From contig DASZOV010000003.1 of the NCBI GenBank assembly GCA_035550595.1, forward strand, positions 1-42,257: 42,257 bases of DNA, written 5' to 3'. Shown in pieces: positions 29,082-37,352 of this stretch. The DNA comes from CALFMR01 sp035550595. Its GTDB lineage: Bacteria > Acidobacteriota > Vicinamibacteria > Vicinamibacterales > SCN-69-37. Both the position numbers and the translations under genes were made by a program. Under the pieces are notes generated by a model that was not told the origin of the DNA, ran no database searches, and saw only the letters and a list, made by a program, of their open reading frames with translations. Numbering within the stretch: position 1 is the first letter of the stretch; every line of letters starts with the position of its first letter.

Positions 29082-31490
29082 ATGTCTGAACCTTCCCCCA
29101 CCCCACCCGGCTGGCCTGGCATCGAGCCGCGTTGGACGTCCAGCGCCAAGAGCGGCGTCGGTACCGCCGTCCAACGCGAGAGCCGCGTCTGGTTCACGCT
29201 GAGCCACGGCATCCTGAACGAGGTCTATTACCCGCGCCTCGATCAGGCCTGCCTCCGCGACCTCGGGCTCATCGTCACCGACGGGCAGTCCTTCTTCTCC
29301 GAAGAGAAGCGCGACGCGACGAGCGAGACGCGCTGGTTGGCGCCCGGCGTTCCGGCGTTCCATATCGTCAACACCTGCCGGCGCGGCCGCTATCGCATCG
29401 AGAAGATGGTCGTCACCGATCCGACGCGCGACGTCGTGCTGCAAGACATCACGTTCACGCCGCTCACCGGCGCGATGGGCGATTACCACGTCTACGTCCT
29501 GCTCGCGCCGCACCTGGCGAACGGCGGCCGTAACAACACGGCCTGGGTTGGCGACTACAAGGGCGTGCCGATGCTCTTCGCCTCACGCGGCGGCGTGGCG
29601 CTCGCCGTCGCAGCATCGCCCGATTGGACGCAAGGATCCGCGGGCTTCGTTGGCTTCTCGGATGGCTGGCAGGATCTCTCCGCGCACGAACAGTTGTCCG
29701 CGATCTATCCGCGCGCCGAGAACGGCAACGTCGCGCTCACGGGCGAAGTCGATCTCGCACGCGGCGGACGGTTCGTCGTCGCGCTCGCCTTCGGCAACTC
29801 CGCGATGGAGGCAGGCCAGCGCGCACGCGCGAGTCTCCTTGCCGGCTTCGACACCGCGCGTGACGGCTACGTTGGCGCGTGGCACGACTGGCAGCAGCGA
29901 TTTGCAGCCGCGGCCGGGCTTGGCGCGGATGGCGACGCCGTGGCACGCACGAGTGCGGCCGTGCTGCGATGTCATGAATCGAAGCGCGTCCCTGGCGCGC
30001 TCATCGCGAGCCTCTCGATCCCCTGGGGCGACGCGAAGACCGACGATGACCTGGGCGGGTACCACCTCGTGTGGCCGCGCGATCTCGTCGAGGCAGCCGG
30101 TGGACTGCTCGCGGCCGGCGCGCAGCACGAGCCCATGCGCGTGCTCGAATATCTGCGCGTCACGCAAAGCGCCGATGGGTCGTGGCCGCAGAACATGTGG
30201 GTGGACGGCGATCCCTACTGGCACGGCGTCCAGCTCGACGAGACCGCCTTTCCCATCCTGCTGCTGGATCTCATCGTCCGTGAGCGTCACGTCACGCCCG
30301 ACGACGTCGCGAGCTTCTGGCCAATGGTTCGTCGCGCGGCCGCGTTCATCGCGCGCACCGGTCCGGCGACCGAGCAGGATCGCTGGGAGGAAGACGCCGG
30401 CTTCGCGCCATCGACCGTCGCCGTCGAGATCGCCGCGTTGCTCGTCGCCGCCGACATGGCCGACGCCCACGGCGAGTCGTCGGTCGGCACCTACCTTCGC
30501 GAAACGGCCGATGCGTGGAACGACGCCATCGAGTCGTGGATGTACGTACAGGGCACGGATCTCGCCGCCGCGGCCGGCGTCGACGGGTACTACGTCCGCA
30601 TCGCGCCGCCGGAAACGGCCGATGCCTCGTCGCCTGCTTTCGGCTTCGTGCCAATCAAGAACCGGCCGTGGACGCAGGCCAACCTGCGCGCGGCGGACAT
30701 CATCAGCCCCGACGCGCTGGCGCTCGTCCGCTTCGGACTCCGCGCGGCCGACGACCGGCGCATCGTCAACACGATCCGCGCGATCGACGCGCACCTGAAG
30801 GTGGACTTCCCCTTCGGCCCGCTCTGGCGCCGCTACACGGACGACGGCTACGGCGAGCACGAAGATGGATCGCCATTCGACGGCGTCGGCATCGGACGGC
30901 CGTGGCCGCTCCTCGCCGGCGAGCGCGCGCACTACGAGATCGCGGCCGGGCACCTGGACGAGGCCACGAAGCTGCTTCAGGTGCTCGAAGCCTGCGCCGG
31001 CGATCGCGGTCTGATTCCCGAACAGATGTGGGACGGCCCCGACGTGCCCGAGCACGAGCTCGTCTTCGGCCAGCCGTCAGGCTCCGCGATGCCGCTCGTC
31101 TGGGCGCACGCCGAATATCTGAAGCTGCACCGCTCGATTCGGGACGGACGCGTCTTCGACTGCCCTCTTCAAGCGCGACAACGCTACGTCGTCGAGCAGA
31201 CGACGTCCGCGTTCGGCTGCTGGCGATTCGATCGCAGGATCCGCACGCTCGCGCAAGGACGGACGCTGCGCGTCGAGACGATCGTGCCCGCGCGCGTGCA
31301 CTGGAGCGCGGATGGATGGCAAACCGCGGTCGACGTCGAGGCCCGCGACACGGGCCTCGGCGTCTGGGTCGCGGACCTCCCGACGACCGCGCTCCGCATC
31401 GGCACGGTCGTCACGTTCACCTTCTACTGGCCGGAAGCCGGCCGATGGGAGGGCACGGACTTCAGCGTGGTGGTCGGGCCGCGCGGATAG
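29082..31490 (+). CDS. GH15 glucoamylase-type glycoside hydrolase
   Basis: A 802-residue protein. The N-terminal super-sandwich domain starts GWPGIEPRWTSSAKSGVGTA and holds LSHGILNEVYYPRLDQACLR. The (alpha/alpha)6 catalytic domain follows, with GGYHLVWPRDLVEAAGGLLA, general acid Glu436 or Glu437 in RWEEDAGFAPST and general base Glu647 in IPEQMWDGPDV. This is the layout of prokaryotic GH15 glucan 1,4-alpha-glucosidases, which release glucose from alpha-glucans. No signal peptide is seen, so it probably acts on internal glycogen-like or imported maltodextrin substrates. A beta-rich C-terminal extension follows (about 725-802). ATG 29082 is chosen because the longer frame runs through repeat DNA and because of the -10 spacing. 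Confidence 0.92.
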   Translation: MSEPSPTPPGWPGIEPRWTSSAKSGVGTAVQRESRVWFTLSHGILNEVYYPRLDQACLRDLGLIVTDGQSFFSEEKRDATSETRWLAPGVPAFHIVNTCRRGRYRIEKMVVTDPTRDVVLQDITFTPLTGAMGDYHVYVLLAPHLANGGRNNTAWVGDYKGVPMLFASRGGVALAVAASPDWTQGSAGFVGFSDGWQDLSAHEQLSAIYPRAENGNVALTGEVDLARGGRFVVALAFGNSAMEAGQRARASLLAGFDTARDGYVGAWHDWQQRFAAAAGLGADGDAVARTSAAVLRCHESKRVPGALIASLSIPWGDAKTDDDLGGYHLVWPRDLVEAAGGLLAAGAQHEPMRVLEYLRVTQSADGSWPQNMWVDGDPYWHGVQLDETAFPILLLDLIVRERHVTPDDVASFWPMVRRAAAFIARTGPATEQDRWEEDAGFAPSTVAVEIAALLVAADMADAHGESSVGTYLRETADAWNDAIESWMYVQGTDLAAAAGVDGYYVRIAPPETADASSPAFGFVPIKNRPWTQANLRAADIISPDALALVRFGLRAADDRRIVNTIRAIDAHLKVDFPFGPLWRRYTDDGYGEHEDGSPFDGVGIGRPWPLLAGERAHYEIAAGHLDEATKLLQVLEACAGDRGLIPEQMWDGPDVPEHELVFGQPSGSAMPLVWAHAEYLKLHRSIRDGRVFDCPLQARQRYVVEQTTSAFGCWRFDRRIRTLAQGRTLRVETIVPARVHWSADGWQTAVDVEARDTGLGVWVADLPTTALRIGTVVTFTFYWPEAGRWEGTDFSVVVGPRG

Positions 31491-31519
31491 CAGGGGCGCG
31501 GCCCTTCCTGGCGTCTCGA

Positions 31520-31750
31520 GTCAACTTTTTTGCAGTGGCTCGGGGCCCCACCCCCGCGCCTACGACGCTTCGCCGCCCTCGCGAGTCATCTTCCTTGCAG
31601 TGCGCTGGGGCCCCACCCCCAGCGCTACGCGCTTCGCCGCCCTCGCTCCGCTCGCGAGTCATCTTCTTTGCAATGCGCTGGGGCCCCACCCCCAGCGCTA
31701 CGGCGCTTCGCCGCCCTCGCTACGCTCGGGGGCTCGCGGAGTCATCTTTA
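31520..31750 (+). repeat. Modular intergenic repeat array D (three cores in tandem)
   Basis: Cores at about 31538-31559 (one mismatch in the stem), 31602-31625 and 31675-31698. Each is followed by CTACG(A)CGCTTCGCCGCCCTCGC and a GAGTCATCTT block. The last block, GTCATCTTTA, supplies the stop codon (31748-31750) of the minus-strand PVC-type gene. This fills the 257-bp gap. Confidence 0.88.
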
Positions 31751-34666
31751 GTGTGCCAACTGATACACGCGCAGGCCGCCGACGGACCAAACCTCGCCGT
31801 GCGTGGCTGCGCCGGTCTCGGTGATGCGGATGAACTTCGCGGACGTCGGACGGCTGAGCGTCATGATCGTCGTGTCGTCGCTGCCCGCGCCTTCGGCGAG
31901 TGCCGATCCCCACGTCCGGCCGTCGGTCGACACCTGCACGCGGTACCCAACCGGACCGGCCGCTGGCGGAGGCGGCGTGAAGCCGCGGCCACGACCGCCG
32001 GCTCGACCACGTCCCGCCGCGCCCGCGCGTCCACCTGCGCCGCCGCGTCCGGCCGCACCCGCGCGTCCATCGCGGCCGCCACGCGCGAAGCGCGCACCGA
32101 ATGGAATCGGCGGCGGCGCGGCATCGATCTGCACCTCGCTCACGGTCACCGCTTGCGGCAGTTCGATCTGCAGCCACATGCCGGCCTGCTGCGGAGCGCC
32201 GGTGTCCCAGCGCGAGTAGTCGGCGCCGAGCGCGTTCCCCGCTTCAGCCGCGTTGTGGCTGGCCGTCAGCTTCCACGCGTCGGTGTTGCCGACGAGCGAC
32301 GGAACGGTCGGCAGCAGTTCGGCTGACGTCCACGGCGCGTTGCGCGCGGCGTCCGCCTTGCGAACGGCCGCGACCTGCTCGGGCGTCACGATCGACGCGT
32401 CGTTGCCAAAGCTCTTGCGCACGAAGCTCGCCACGTCCGCGATCCACGCGTCGTCGTTCGCGCCCATCGGCACCATGACGGCGCCGCCGTTGTAGTCCTT
32501 GCCGCCAACCGGTCCCTGCAAGCCGTGCAGGAGCACTTTGATGATGTAGTCGCGGTGACCAGTGACGCGCGGCGAACCGGCGAGCGGCGGAGCCAGCGTG
32601 GCGCCGTCGGCTGCACCCGCGATTGGCGCGCCCTTGCCGTCCGCGCCGTGGCACGAATAGCAGAGCTCGCCGAAGATCTGCTGGCCGTGCGTGAGCACGC
32701 GCCGATCCTCGACGCTCATGTTCGCGTTCATCGCGCCCGTGTCGGCGAGCGAGGGCCGCTGGCCGAGTGACGCGCCGGGCTTGAGGATCTGGCTGCCGAT
32801 CTCTCGGATGCCGCGCACGCGGCTCGACTGCGACGTCGCCTGAATCAACGCCTTCGCGTCCGGCACCTGCTGCAGGTTCATCGTCAACATCGCCTGGATG
32901 ACGATGTCCGTGTTCGGATCCTTGAGCAGCGCGCGATAGTCGTCGGCGAACGACTTGTCGCCGGCCTTGTAGAGCGACTCGCTCGCGCGGATGGCCTGGA
33001 TGCGGATGTTCGTGTCCGCGTCCTTCATCAGGTCGCGAACGAGACCGGCGTCGAGCGCGCCGAGCCCCTCGATCGTCCAGAGCGCGTGGATGCGCGCCAG
33101 CGGATTGGTCGACGTCTTCGCCATCGTCTGCAGCGTGGGGACGACGGACTTGTCGCCGCTCAGCACGATGAGCATCTGCGCCGTGTCGCGCCACCAGCCG
33201 TTCGGATGCGAGAGGTGCGCGACGAGCTGAGCGGGCGTCTCGCTGTACATCCGCGGCTGCGTGCGATCGGGCGCCATCCCGTCGTACGTGATGCGCCAGA
33301 TGCGGCCCCAGTTGTGCTGCTGATCCAGATCGTACTGCGCGACCTTGCGGCGGAGATATGAGCCGGGGCCGACGAATTGCGCGTCCTGGATGATGCCCGT
33401 GTACATGTCCATCAGGTACAGCGTGCCGTCGGGCGCGTTGACGATGTTCACGGGGCGGAAGAGCGGATCGGTCGACCGGACGAACTCCGACTTCGGATAC
33501 GCGTTGCGCAACTGCGTCAGGCCGTCGGTGACGACGACCTTGGCGCGGCGAACGATGCGACCAACGGGCTCTTCGAAGAGCAGATCGCCGACGAGATCCT
33601 GTGGGAGCCGGTCGCCGCGATAGATCGCCGGCCCGGCCGCGGCCGTGAAGTGGTTCAGCGTCCCGTCGGGCAGCCGCACGCGGTTCATGCCGCCCTGCAT
33701 GTCGGAGATGCCGCCCGGCGCGCCCCAGGGCGCCTGGAAGTCCGGCTCGAAGTTGTCCGGCACGTTGAACGCGCCGTAGACGATGGGCGTCTGGAAGTTG
33801 ACGGGACCGATCTCGCCGCCGCCGTCGACGAACCAGAGCTTGCCGTGGTTGTCCTGCGCCTCGCCCCACTGCCCGCCGTTCGGGACCGTCTCTTCGCGCA
33901 GGATCTTGCCGTCGGAGGTCAGCCGCAGGCGGAACGGGTTGTAGGTCGTGTAGACCCAGTTGTCGAGCGCCCACACCATGCCGCCCGGCTGCCATTCCAT
34001 GTTCTGGACGCGGCCGTAGTCCTTGTAGAAGACCTCTTTCTTGTCGGCCACGCCGTCGCCGTCCGTGTCCGTGTACTTGTAGAGGTCGCGGTTGTTGGTC
34101 TCGAGCACGAGCAGCTCGCCGTCGCGGAGCGGAAACGCGATGCGCGGCATGACGAGGTGGTCGATGAACACCGTGTGCTTGTCGTACGTGCCGTCGCCGT
34201 CGGTGTCTTCCCACCGCGAGATGCGGCTCACCGGCTCGTCGGCGCCCGTGCCTTCGGCGTCGCGCATGTAGGAGCGCATCTCGAGCACGTACATCCGCCC
34301 ATTGCCGTCGAAGGTCACGCCGACCGGATCTTCGATGTCGGGATCGGCCAGCACGTTCTCGATGTGATAGCCCTCGGGCAGCAGGAACATCTGCTGCTCG
34401 GCTTCCGGCGTCTGACGAACGACGGCCGGGCGTTTCAGGAAGTCGGACCCCGGCTGATCGCCACGGCCGCGGCCCGCCTGCGTGGCAGGACCACCGGCAC
34501 CGGCGCCGCGTGCAGGCGTGGCGGCACCCGCACCGCGCCCTGATGTTTGCGCAGGCGCGGCCGGCGCCTGCGCGCCAATCGTGAGACCGGTCAGCGCGGC
34601 GGTGGCAACGCCCACGACACCGATCGCCAACGCACGGAGAGAAAGACGACTGAACGACAACGACAT
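31748..34666 (-). CDS. PVC-type haem-binding propeller/HEAT/cytochrome c protein with discoidin-like end
   Basis: A 972-residue exported protein. After a signal sequence (RALAIGVVGVATAALTGLTI) comes a Gly/Ala/Arg-rich linker (about 34-73). A propeller resembling sorbosone/glucose dehydrogenases follows (LPEGYHIENVLADPDIEDPV, GVTFDGNGRMYVLEM, WEDTDGDGTYDKHTVF). HEAT-like helices lie around 490-620 (HALWTIEGLGALDAGLVRDL, IQAIRASESLYKAG). A cytochrome c site CYSCH at 669-673 has a Met ligand candidate in VMVPMG. At the end, a beta-sandwich (discoidin-like) is split by a 40-residue Gly/Arg/Ala tract (about 858-897). This order is that of the PVC-type haem-binding CxxCH proteins, thought to oxidise sugars or alcohols in the periplasm. 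The stop codon lies in a repeat end. Confidence 0.88.
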   Translation of the reverse strand: MSLSFSRLSLRALAIGVVGVATAALTGLTIGAQAPAAPAQTSGRGAGAATPARGAGAGGPATQAGRGRGDQPGSDFLKRPAVVRQTPEAEQQMFLLPEGYHIENVLADPDIEDPVGVTFDGNGRMYVLEMRSYMRDAEGTGADEPVSRISRWEDTDGDGTYDKHTVFIDHLVMPRIAFPLRDGELLVLETNNRDLYKYTDTDGDGVADKKEVFYKDYGRVQNMEWQPGGMVWALDNWVYTTYNPFRLRLTSDGKILREETVPNGGQWGEAQDNHGKLWFVDGGGEIGPVNFQTPIVYGAFNVPDNFEPDFQAPWGAPGGISDMQGGMNRVRLPDGTLNHFTAAAGPAIYRGDRLPQDLVGDLLFEEPVGRIVRRAKVVVTDGLTQLRNAYPKSEFVRSTDPLFRPVNIVNAPDGTLYLMDMYTGIIQDAQFVGPGSYLRRKVAQYDLDQQHNWGRIWRITYDGMAPDRTQPRMYSETPAQLVAHLSHPNGWWRDTAQMLIVLSGDKSVVPTLQTMAKTSTNPLARIHALWTIEGLGALDAGLVRDLMKDADTNIRIQAIRASESLYKAGDKSFADDYRALLKDPNTDIVIQAMLTMNLQQVPDAKALIQATSQSSRVRGIREIGSQILKPGASLGQRPSLADTGAMNANMSVEDRRVLTHGQQIFGELCYSCHGADGKGAPIAGAADGATLAPPLAGSPRVTGHRDYIIKVLLHGLQGPVGGKDYNGGAVMVPMGANDDAWIADVASFVRKSFGNDASIVTPEQVAAVRKADAARNAPWTSAELLPTVPSLVGNTDAWKLTASHNAAEAGNALGADYSRWDTGAPQQAGMWLQIELPQAVTVSEVQIDAAPPPIPFGARFARGGRDGRAGAAGRGGAGGRAGAAGRGRAGGRGRGFTPPPPAAGPVGYRVQVSTDGRTWGSALAEGAGSDDTTIMTLSRPTSAKFIRITETGAATHGEVWSVGGLRVYQLAH

Positions 34667-34693
34667 GATGGCTATCGAAGACCTCGGGCGGGG

Positions 34694-34699
34694 ATTCTA
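34694..34699 (-). promoter_or_regulatory. -10 box TAGAAT of the PVC-type gene
   Basis: On the minus strand TAGAAT predicts a start near 34687 and a leader of about 20 nt containing GAGG, before the ATG at 34666. Confidence 0.4.
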
Positions 34700-34700
34700 T

Positions 34701-35070
34701 CGTTTTTCAATGGCGTTGGGGCCCCACCCGCCCCTTCGCGATCTTCACGCGAGGCCTTTTGCGGCGTTTGCTGTCATCTTTTTTGCAAGGCGCTGGGGCC
34801 CCACCCCCAGCGCTACGCGCTTCGGCGCCCTCACTACGTTCGGGGCCTCGCGGTGTCATCTTTTTTGATTCTGCCCCTTCGCGATCTTCGCGCCTTCGCG
34901 TGAACCTTTAGCGGCAGTTGCGGTCATCTTTTTTGCAGTGGCGCGGGGCCCCACCCCCGCGCTACGCGCTTCGGCGCCTCGCTGCGCTCGGGGCCTCGCG
35001 GTGTCATCTTTTTTGATTCTGTCCCCTGTCCCTTCGCGATCTTCGCGTCTTCGCGTGAGGCCTTCTGCTG
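34701..35070 (+). repeat. Modular intergenic repeat array E (two full cores and a truncated one)
   Basis: It fills the 425-bp gap between the divergent PVC-type and antiporter genes. A truncated core (GCGTTGGGG, loop CCCCAC, no right arm) is at 34713-34730; full cores are at 34790-34813 and 34941-34962. Between them are TTCGCGATCTTCGCG-type modules at about 34735, 34876 and 35034 and GTGTCATCTTTTTTGATTCTG junctions. No coding region is present. Confidence 0.87.
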
Positions 35071-35078
35071 CCTTCGAT

Positions 35079-35084
35079 TACACT
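35079..35084 (+). promoter_or_regulatory. -10 box TACACT of the antiporter gene
   Basis: TACACT ends 7 nt before the ATG at 35092; a leaderless transcript is expected. Confidence 0.5.
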
Positions 35085-35091
35085 CCCCCAG

Positions 35092-36159
35092 ATGATCGCG
35101 CGCTCCTGGAAATGGGTCCTGCTCGCGTGTGCGCCGCTGGGGATCGCCGCCGAGGTGTTCGACGCCGGGCCGATCGCCGTGTTCGTGTTGTCGGCGCTGG
35201 CCGTGATTCCGCTCGCGGCGTTCATCGGCGAGAGCACGGGGCATCTCGCCGAGCACCTAGGGCCGAGCGCGGGCGCGCTGCTCAATGCGACGTTCGGCAA
35301 CCTCGCGGAGATGATCATTGCGATCTTCGCCGTGCGCGCCGGCCTGCTCGAGGTCGTCAAGGCGTCGCTCACCGGCTCCATCCTGGGCAACCTGCTCTTC
35401 GTCGGCGGACTATCGATGCTCGTCGGCGGCTGGGGCCGCGACAGCCAGCGCTTCAATCGCCTGTCCTCGGAGTCGACGGCCGGCGAGATGGTCGTCGCGA
35501 CCGCGGCGCTGTTGCTGCCGGCACTCTTCTTTCGCACGGGCGGCGGCGAAAGCCATCCCGATCTGATGCACGAAGTCTCGGTCGGCACCGCGCTCGTCCT
35601 GCTCGTCACCTACGCGTGCGGCCTGTGGTTCACGCTCGGCACGCATCGCCATCTTCTGCGCGCGAGCGGATCCGAGACGGGCGCACCCGATGAAGCCGTG
35701 TGGCCCATGGGCCGGGCCACGGCGGCGCTCGTCGCCTCGAGCGTGGCCATGGCCGTCATGGCCGAAGCGCTCGTCGGCGCGGTCGAGGCCGTCGGTCAGG
35801 CCTGGGGCCTCAACGAGATTTTCCTCGGCGTCGTCGTGCTCGCCATGATCGGCAACGCTGCGGAGAACTCGGCCGCGGTCCGCTTCGCGCGCCGCGATCG
35901 CATGGACCTCGCGCTCAACATCGTCACGCAGGCAAGCGTGCAGATCGCGCTCTTCGTCACGCCGGTCCTCGTGTTGCTGTCGTTCCCGCTCGGCCATCCG
36001 CTCGACCTGCTTTTCAGCACGTTCGAGATCCTCGCCGTGACGCTCGCTGTCGCCATCGTCGCGTACCTCATCCTCAACGGCGAGTCGAACTGGTTCGAAG
36101 GCGTCCAGCTCCTCGCGCTCTATACGATGATTGCGGTCGCGATCTATTTCCTGCACTAA
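35092..36159 (+). CDS. cax: Ca2+/H+ antiporter, CaCA (Cax) family
   Basis: A 355-residue membrane protein with about 11 helices. It carries the two alpha-repeat signatures of Cax exchangers: NATFGNLAEMIIAIFAVRAG in the first half (preceded by ESTGHLAEHLG) and FLGVVVLAMIGNAAENSAAV in the second, each with the acidic residue (GNLAE, GNAAE) that binds the cation. Such proteins expel Ca2+ in exchange for protons across the inner membrane. An acidic segment between the halves, typical of some members, is short here. Its length matches bacterial Cax. The upstream gap is entirely repeat DNA with a -10 box at the gene end, so the gene is probably a single-cistron unit. Confidence 0.93.
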   Translation: MIARSWKWVLLACAPLGIAAEVFDAGPIAVFVLSALAVIPLAAFIGESTGHLAEHLGPSAGALLNATFGNLAEMIIAIFAVRAGLLEVVKASLTGSILGNLLFVGGLSMLVGGWGRDSQRFNRLSSESTAGEMVVATAALLLPALFFRTGGGESHPDLMHEVSVGTALVLLVTYACGLWFTLGTHRHLLRASGSETGAPDEAVWPMGRATAALVASSVAMAVMAEALVGAVEAVGQAWGLNEIFLGVVVLAMIGNAAENSAAVRFARRDRMDLALNIVTQASVQIALFVTPVLVLLSFPLGHPLDLLFSTFEILAVTLAVAIVAYLILNGESNWFEGVQLLALYTMIAVAIYFLH

Positions 36160-36185
36160 GGCCTTTCCGTGGGCTGAAGGTCCAG

Positions 36186-36290
36186 GGAGAACACGGAACC
36201 CATTTCGAAGTTCCGCCTTCGCGCAAGGCTTCGGCGGACCACCGGAGCCTCGGCGAAGGTGGTCGAAGTTCGCCGTTCGAAGTTTGACGT
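36186..36290 (+). repeat. AACTTCGAA-type repeat, copy 3
   Basis: TTTCGAAGTTCCGCC, then AGGCTTCGGCGGACCACCGG, then TCGAAGTTCGCCGTTCGAAG and TTTGACG. It ends one base before the aldo/keto reductase -10 box and fills the gap after the antiporter. Confidence 0.6.
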
Positions 36291-36295
36291 AGCAT
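36290..36295 (+). promoter_or_regulatory. -10 box TAGCAT of the aldo/keto reductase gene
   Basis: TAGCAT ends 6 nt before the ATG at 36302, as for the ABC exporter operon. Confidence 0.5.
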
Positions 36296-36301
36296 TCCCT
36301 C

Positions 36302-37312
36302 ATGCCTCTTCCAACCACGCCTCCGTTTCCCACGCGCCCACTCGGCCGCGAGGGCCTGGCCGTTTCGGCCATCGGCCTCGGCTGCATGGGCATGAGCGAT
36401 TTCTACGGGCCGTCCGACGATCAGCGGTCGATGCGCGTGATCCATCACGCGCTCGAGATTGGCATCAATTTCTTCGACACGGCGGACATCTACGGCGTCG
36501 GCCGCAACGAGTCGCTCGTGGGGCTGGCCCTGTCCGATCGCCGCAAGAAGGCCGTCATCGCGACGAAGTTCGGCAACATCCGCCGGCCCGACGGCAGCTT
36601 CGTCGGCATTTCCGGCCGGCCGGACTACGTCGTCTCCGCCTGCGACGCGAGCCTGCGACGGCTCGGCATCGACACGATCGACCTCTACTATCAGCACCGC
36701 GTCGACCCGGACGTGCCGATCGAAGAGACCGTCGGCGCGATGGCCTCGCTCGTCGCGGCCGGCAAGGTGCGGTATCTCGGCCTGAGCGAAGCCTCGGTCG
36801 CGACGCTCGGTCGCGCCTGTGCCGTCCATCCCATTGCCGCGCTGCAGTCGGAGTACTCGCTGTGGACGCGCGATCCCGAGGACGGCGTGCTGCAGGCGTG
36901 CGCCGAGCTCGGCGTGGCCTTCGTGGCCTACTCGCCGCTCGGCCGCGGCTTTCTGACGGGGAAGATCCGATCGGCCGACGCGCTCGACGTCACGGACTGG
37001 CGGCGCCGGAACCCGCGTTTCGAGGACGCGAACCTCGCGAAGAACCTGGCGATCGTCGACGGCGTCGAGGCACTGGCGCGCACTCGCCGCGTCAGCGCCG
37101 CGCAGATCGCGCTCGCCTGGGTGCTCTCGCGCGGACCGCACGTTGTCGCCATCCCGGGCACGCGGAGCATCCCGCGGCTCGACGAGAACGCCGCCGCCGC
37201 GCGTGTCACGCTCTCGGACGAGGACATCCGCGCGCTCGACGAGATCGCGCCCGCCGGCGCCGCGGCCGGCGACCGCTATGCGGCTGGCGGCATGGCGTCG
37301 CTCAATCGATGA
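36302..37312 (+). CDS. Aldo/keto reductase
   Basis: A 336-residue TIM-barrel NADPH-dependent oxidoreductase. The catalytic tetrad is visible: Asp59 and Tyr64 in FFDTADIYGVGRNESLVG, Lys89 in AVIATKFGN, and His132 in IDLYYQHRVDPDVPIEETVG. The early VSAIGLGCMGMSDFYGP segment and VAYSPLGRGFLTGKI place it with the AKR13-like (YakC-type) enzymes. The cofactor-binding IPGTRSIPRLDENAAA near the C-terminus is present. It reduces aldehydes or ketones; the natural substrate cannot be told. The next gene starts 40 bp downstream in the same direction and may be co-transcribed. Confidence 0.94.
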   Translation: MPLPTTPPFPTRPLGREGLAVSAIGLGCMGMSDFYGPSDDQRSMRVIHHALEIGINFFDTADIYGVGRNESLVGLALSDRRKKAVIATKFGNIRRPDGSFVGISGRPDYVVSACDASLRRLGIDTIDLYYQHRVDPDVPIEETVGAMASLVAAGKVRYLGLSEASVATLGRACAVHPIAALQSEYSLWTRDPEDGVLQACAELGVAFVAYSPLGRGFLTGKIRSADALDVTDWRRRNPRFEDANLAKNLAIVDGVEALARTRRVSAAQIALAWVLSRGPHVVAIPGTRSIPRLDENAAAARVTLSDEDIRALDEIAPAGAAAGDRYAAGGMASLNR

Positions 37313-37352
37313 CGCTTCTGGCCGACGCCATCGCACGAGACTGGAAGATCGC

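Noticed and set aside
26774..31055. Long open frames opposite the ABC permease and glucoamylase genes (up to about 490 codons)
   Set aside because: They are antisense shadows caused by high G+C at third positions; their Arg/Asp/Glu/Ala-rich products resemble no family, while the plus-strand products are complete known proteins.
31520..31750. Possible CRISPR array
   Set aside because: Units are about 75-90 bp with conserved sequence throughout; there are no unique spacers of constant length and no cas genes.
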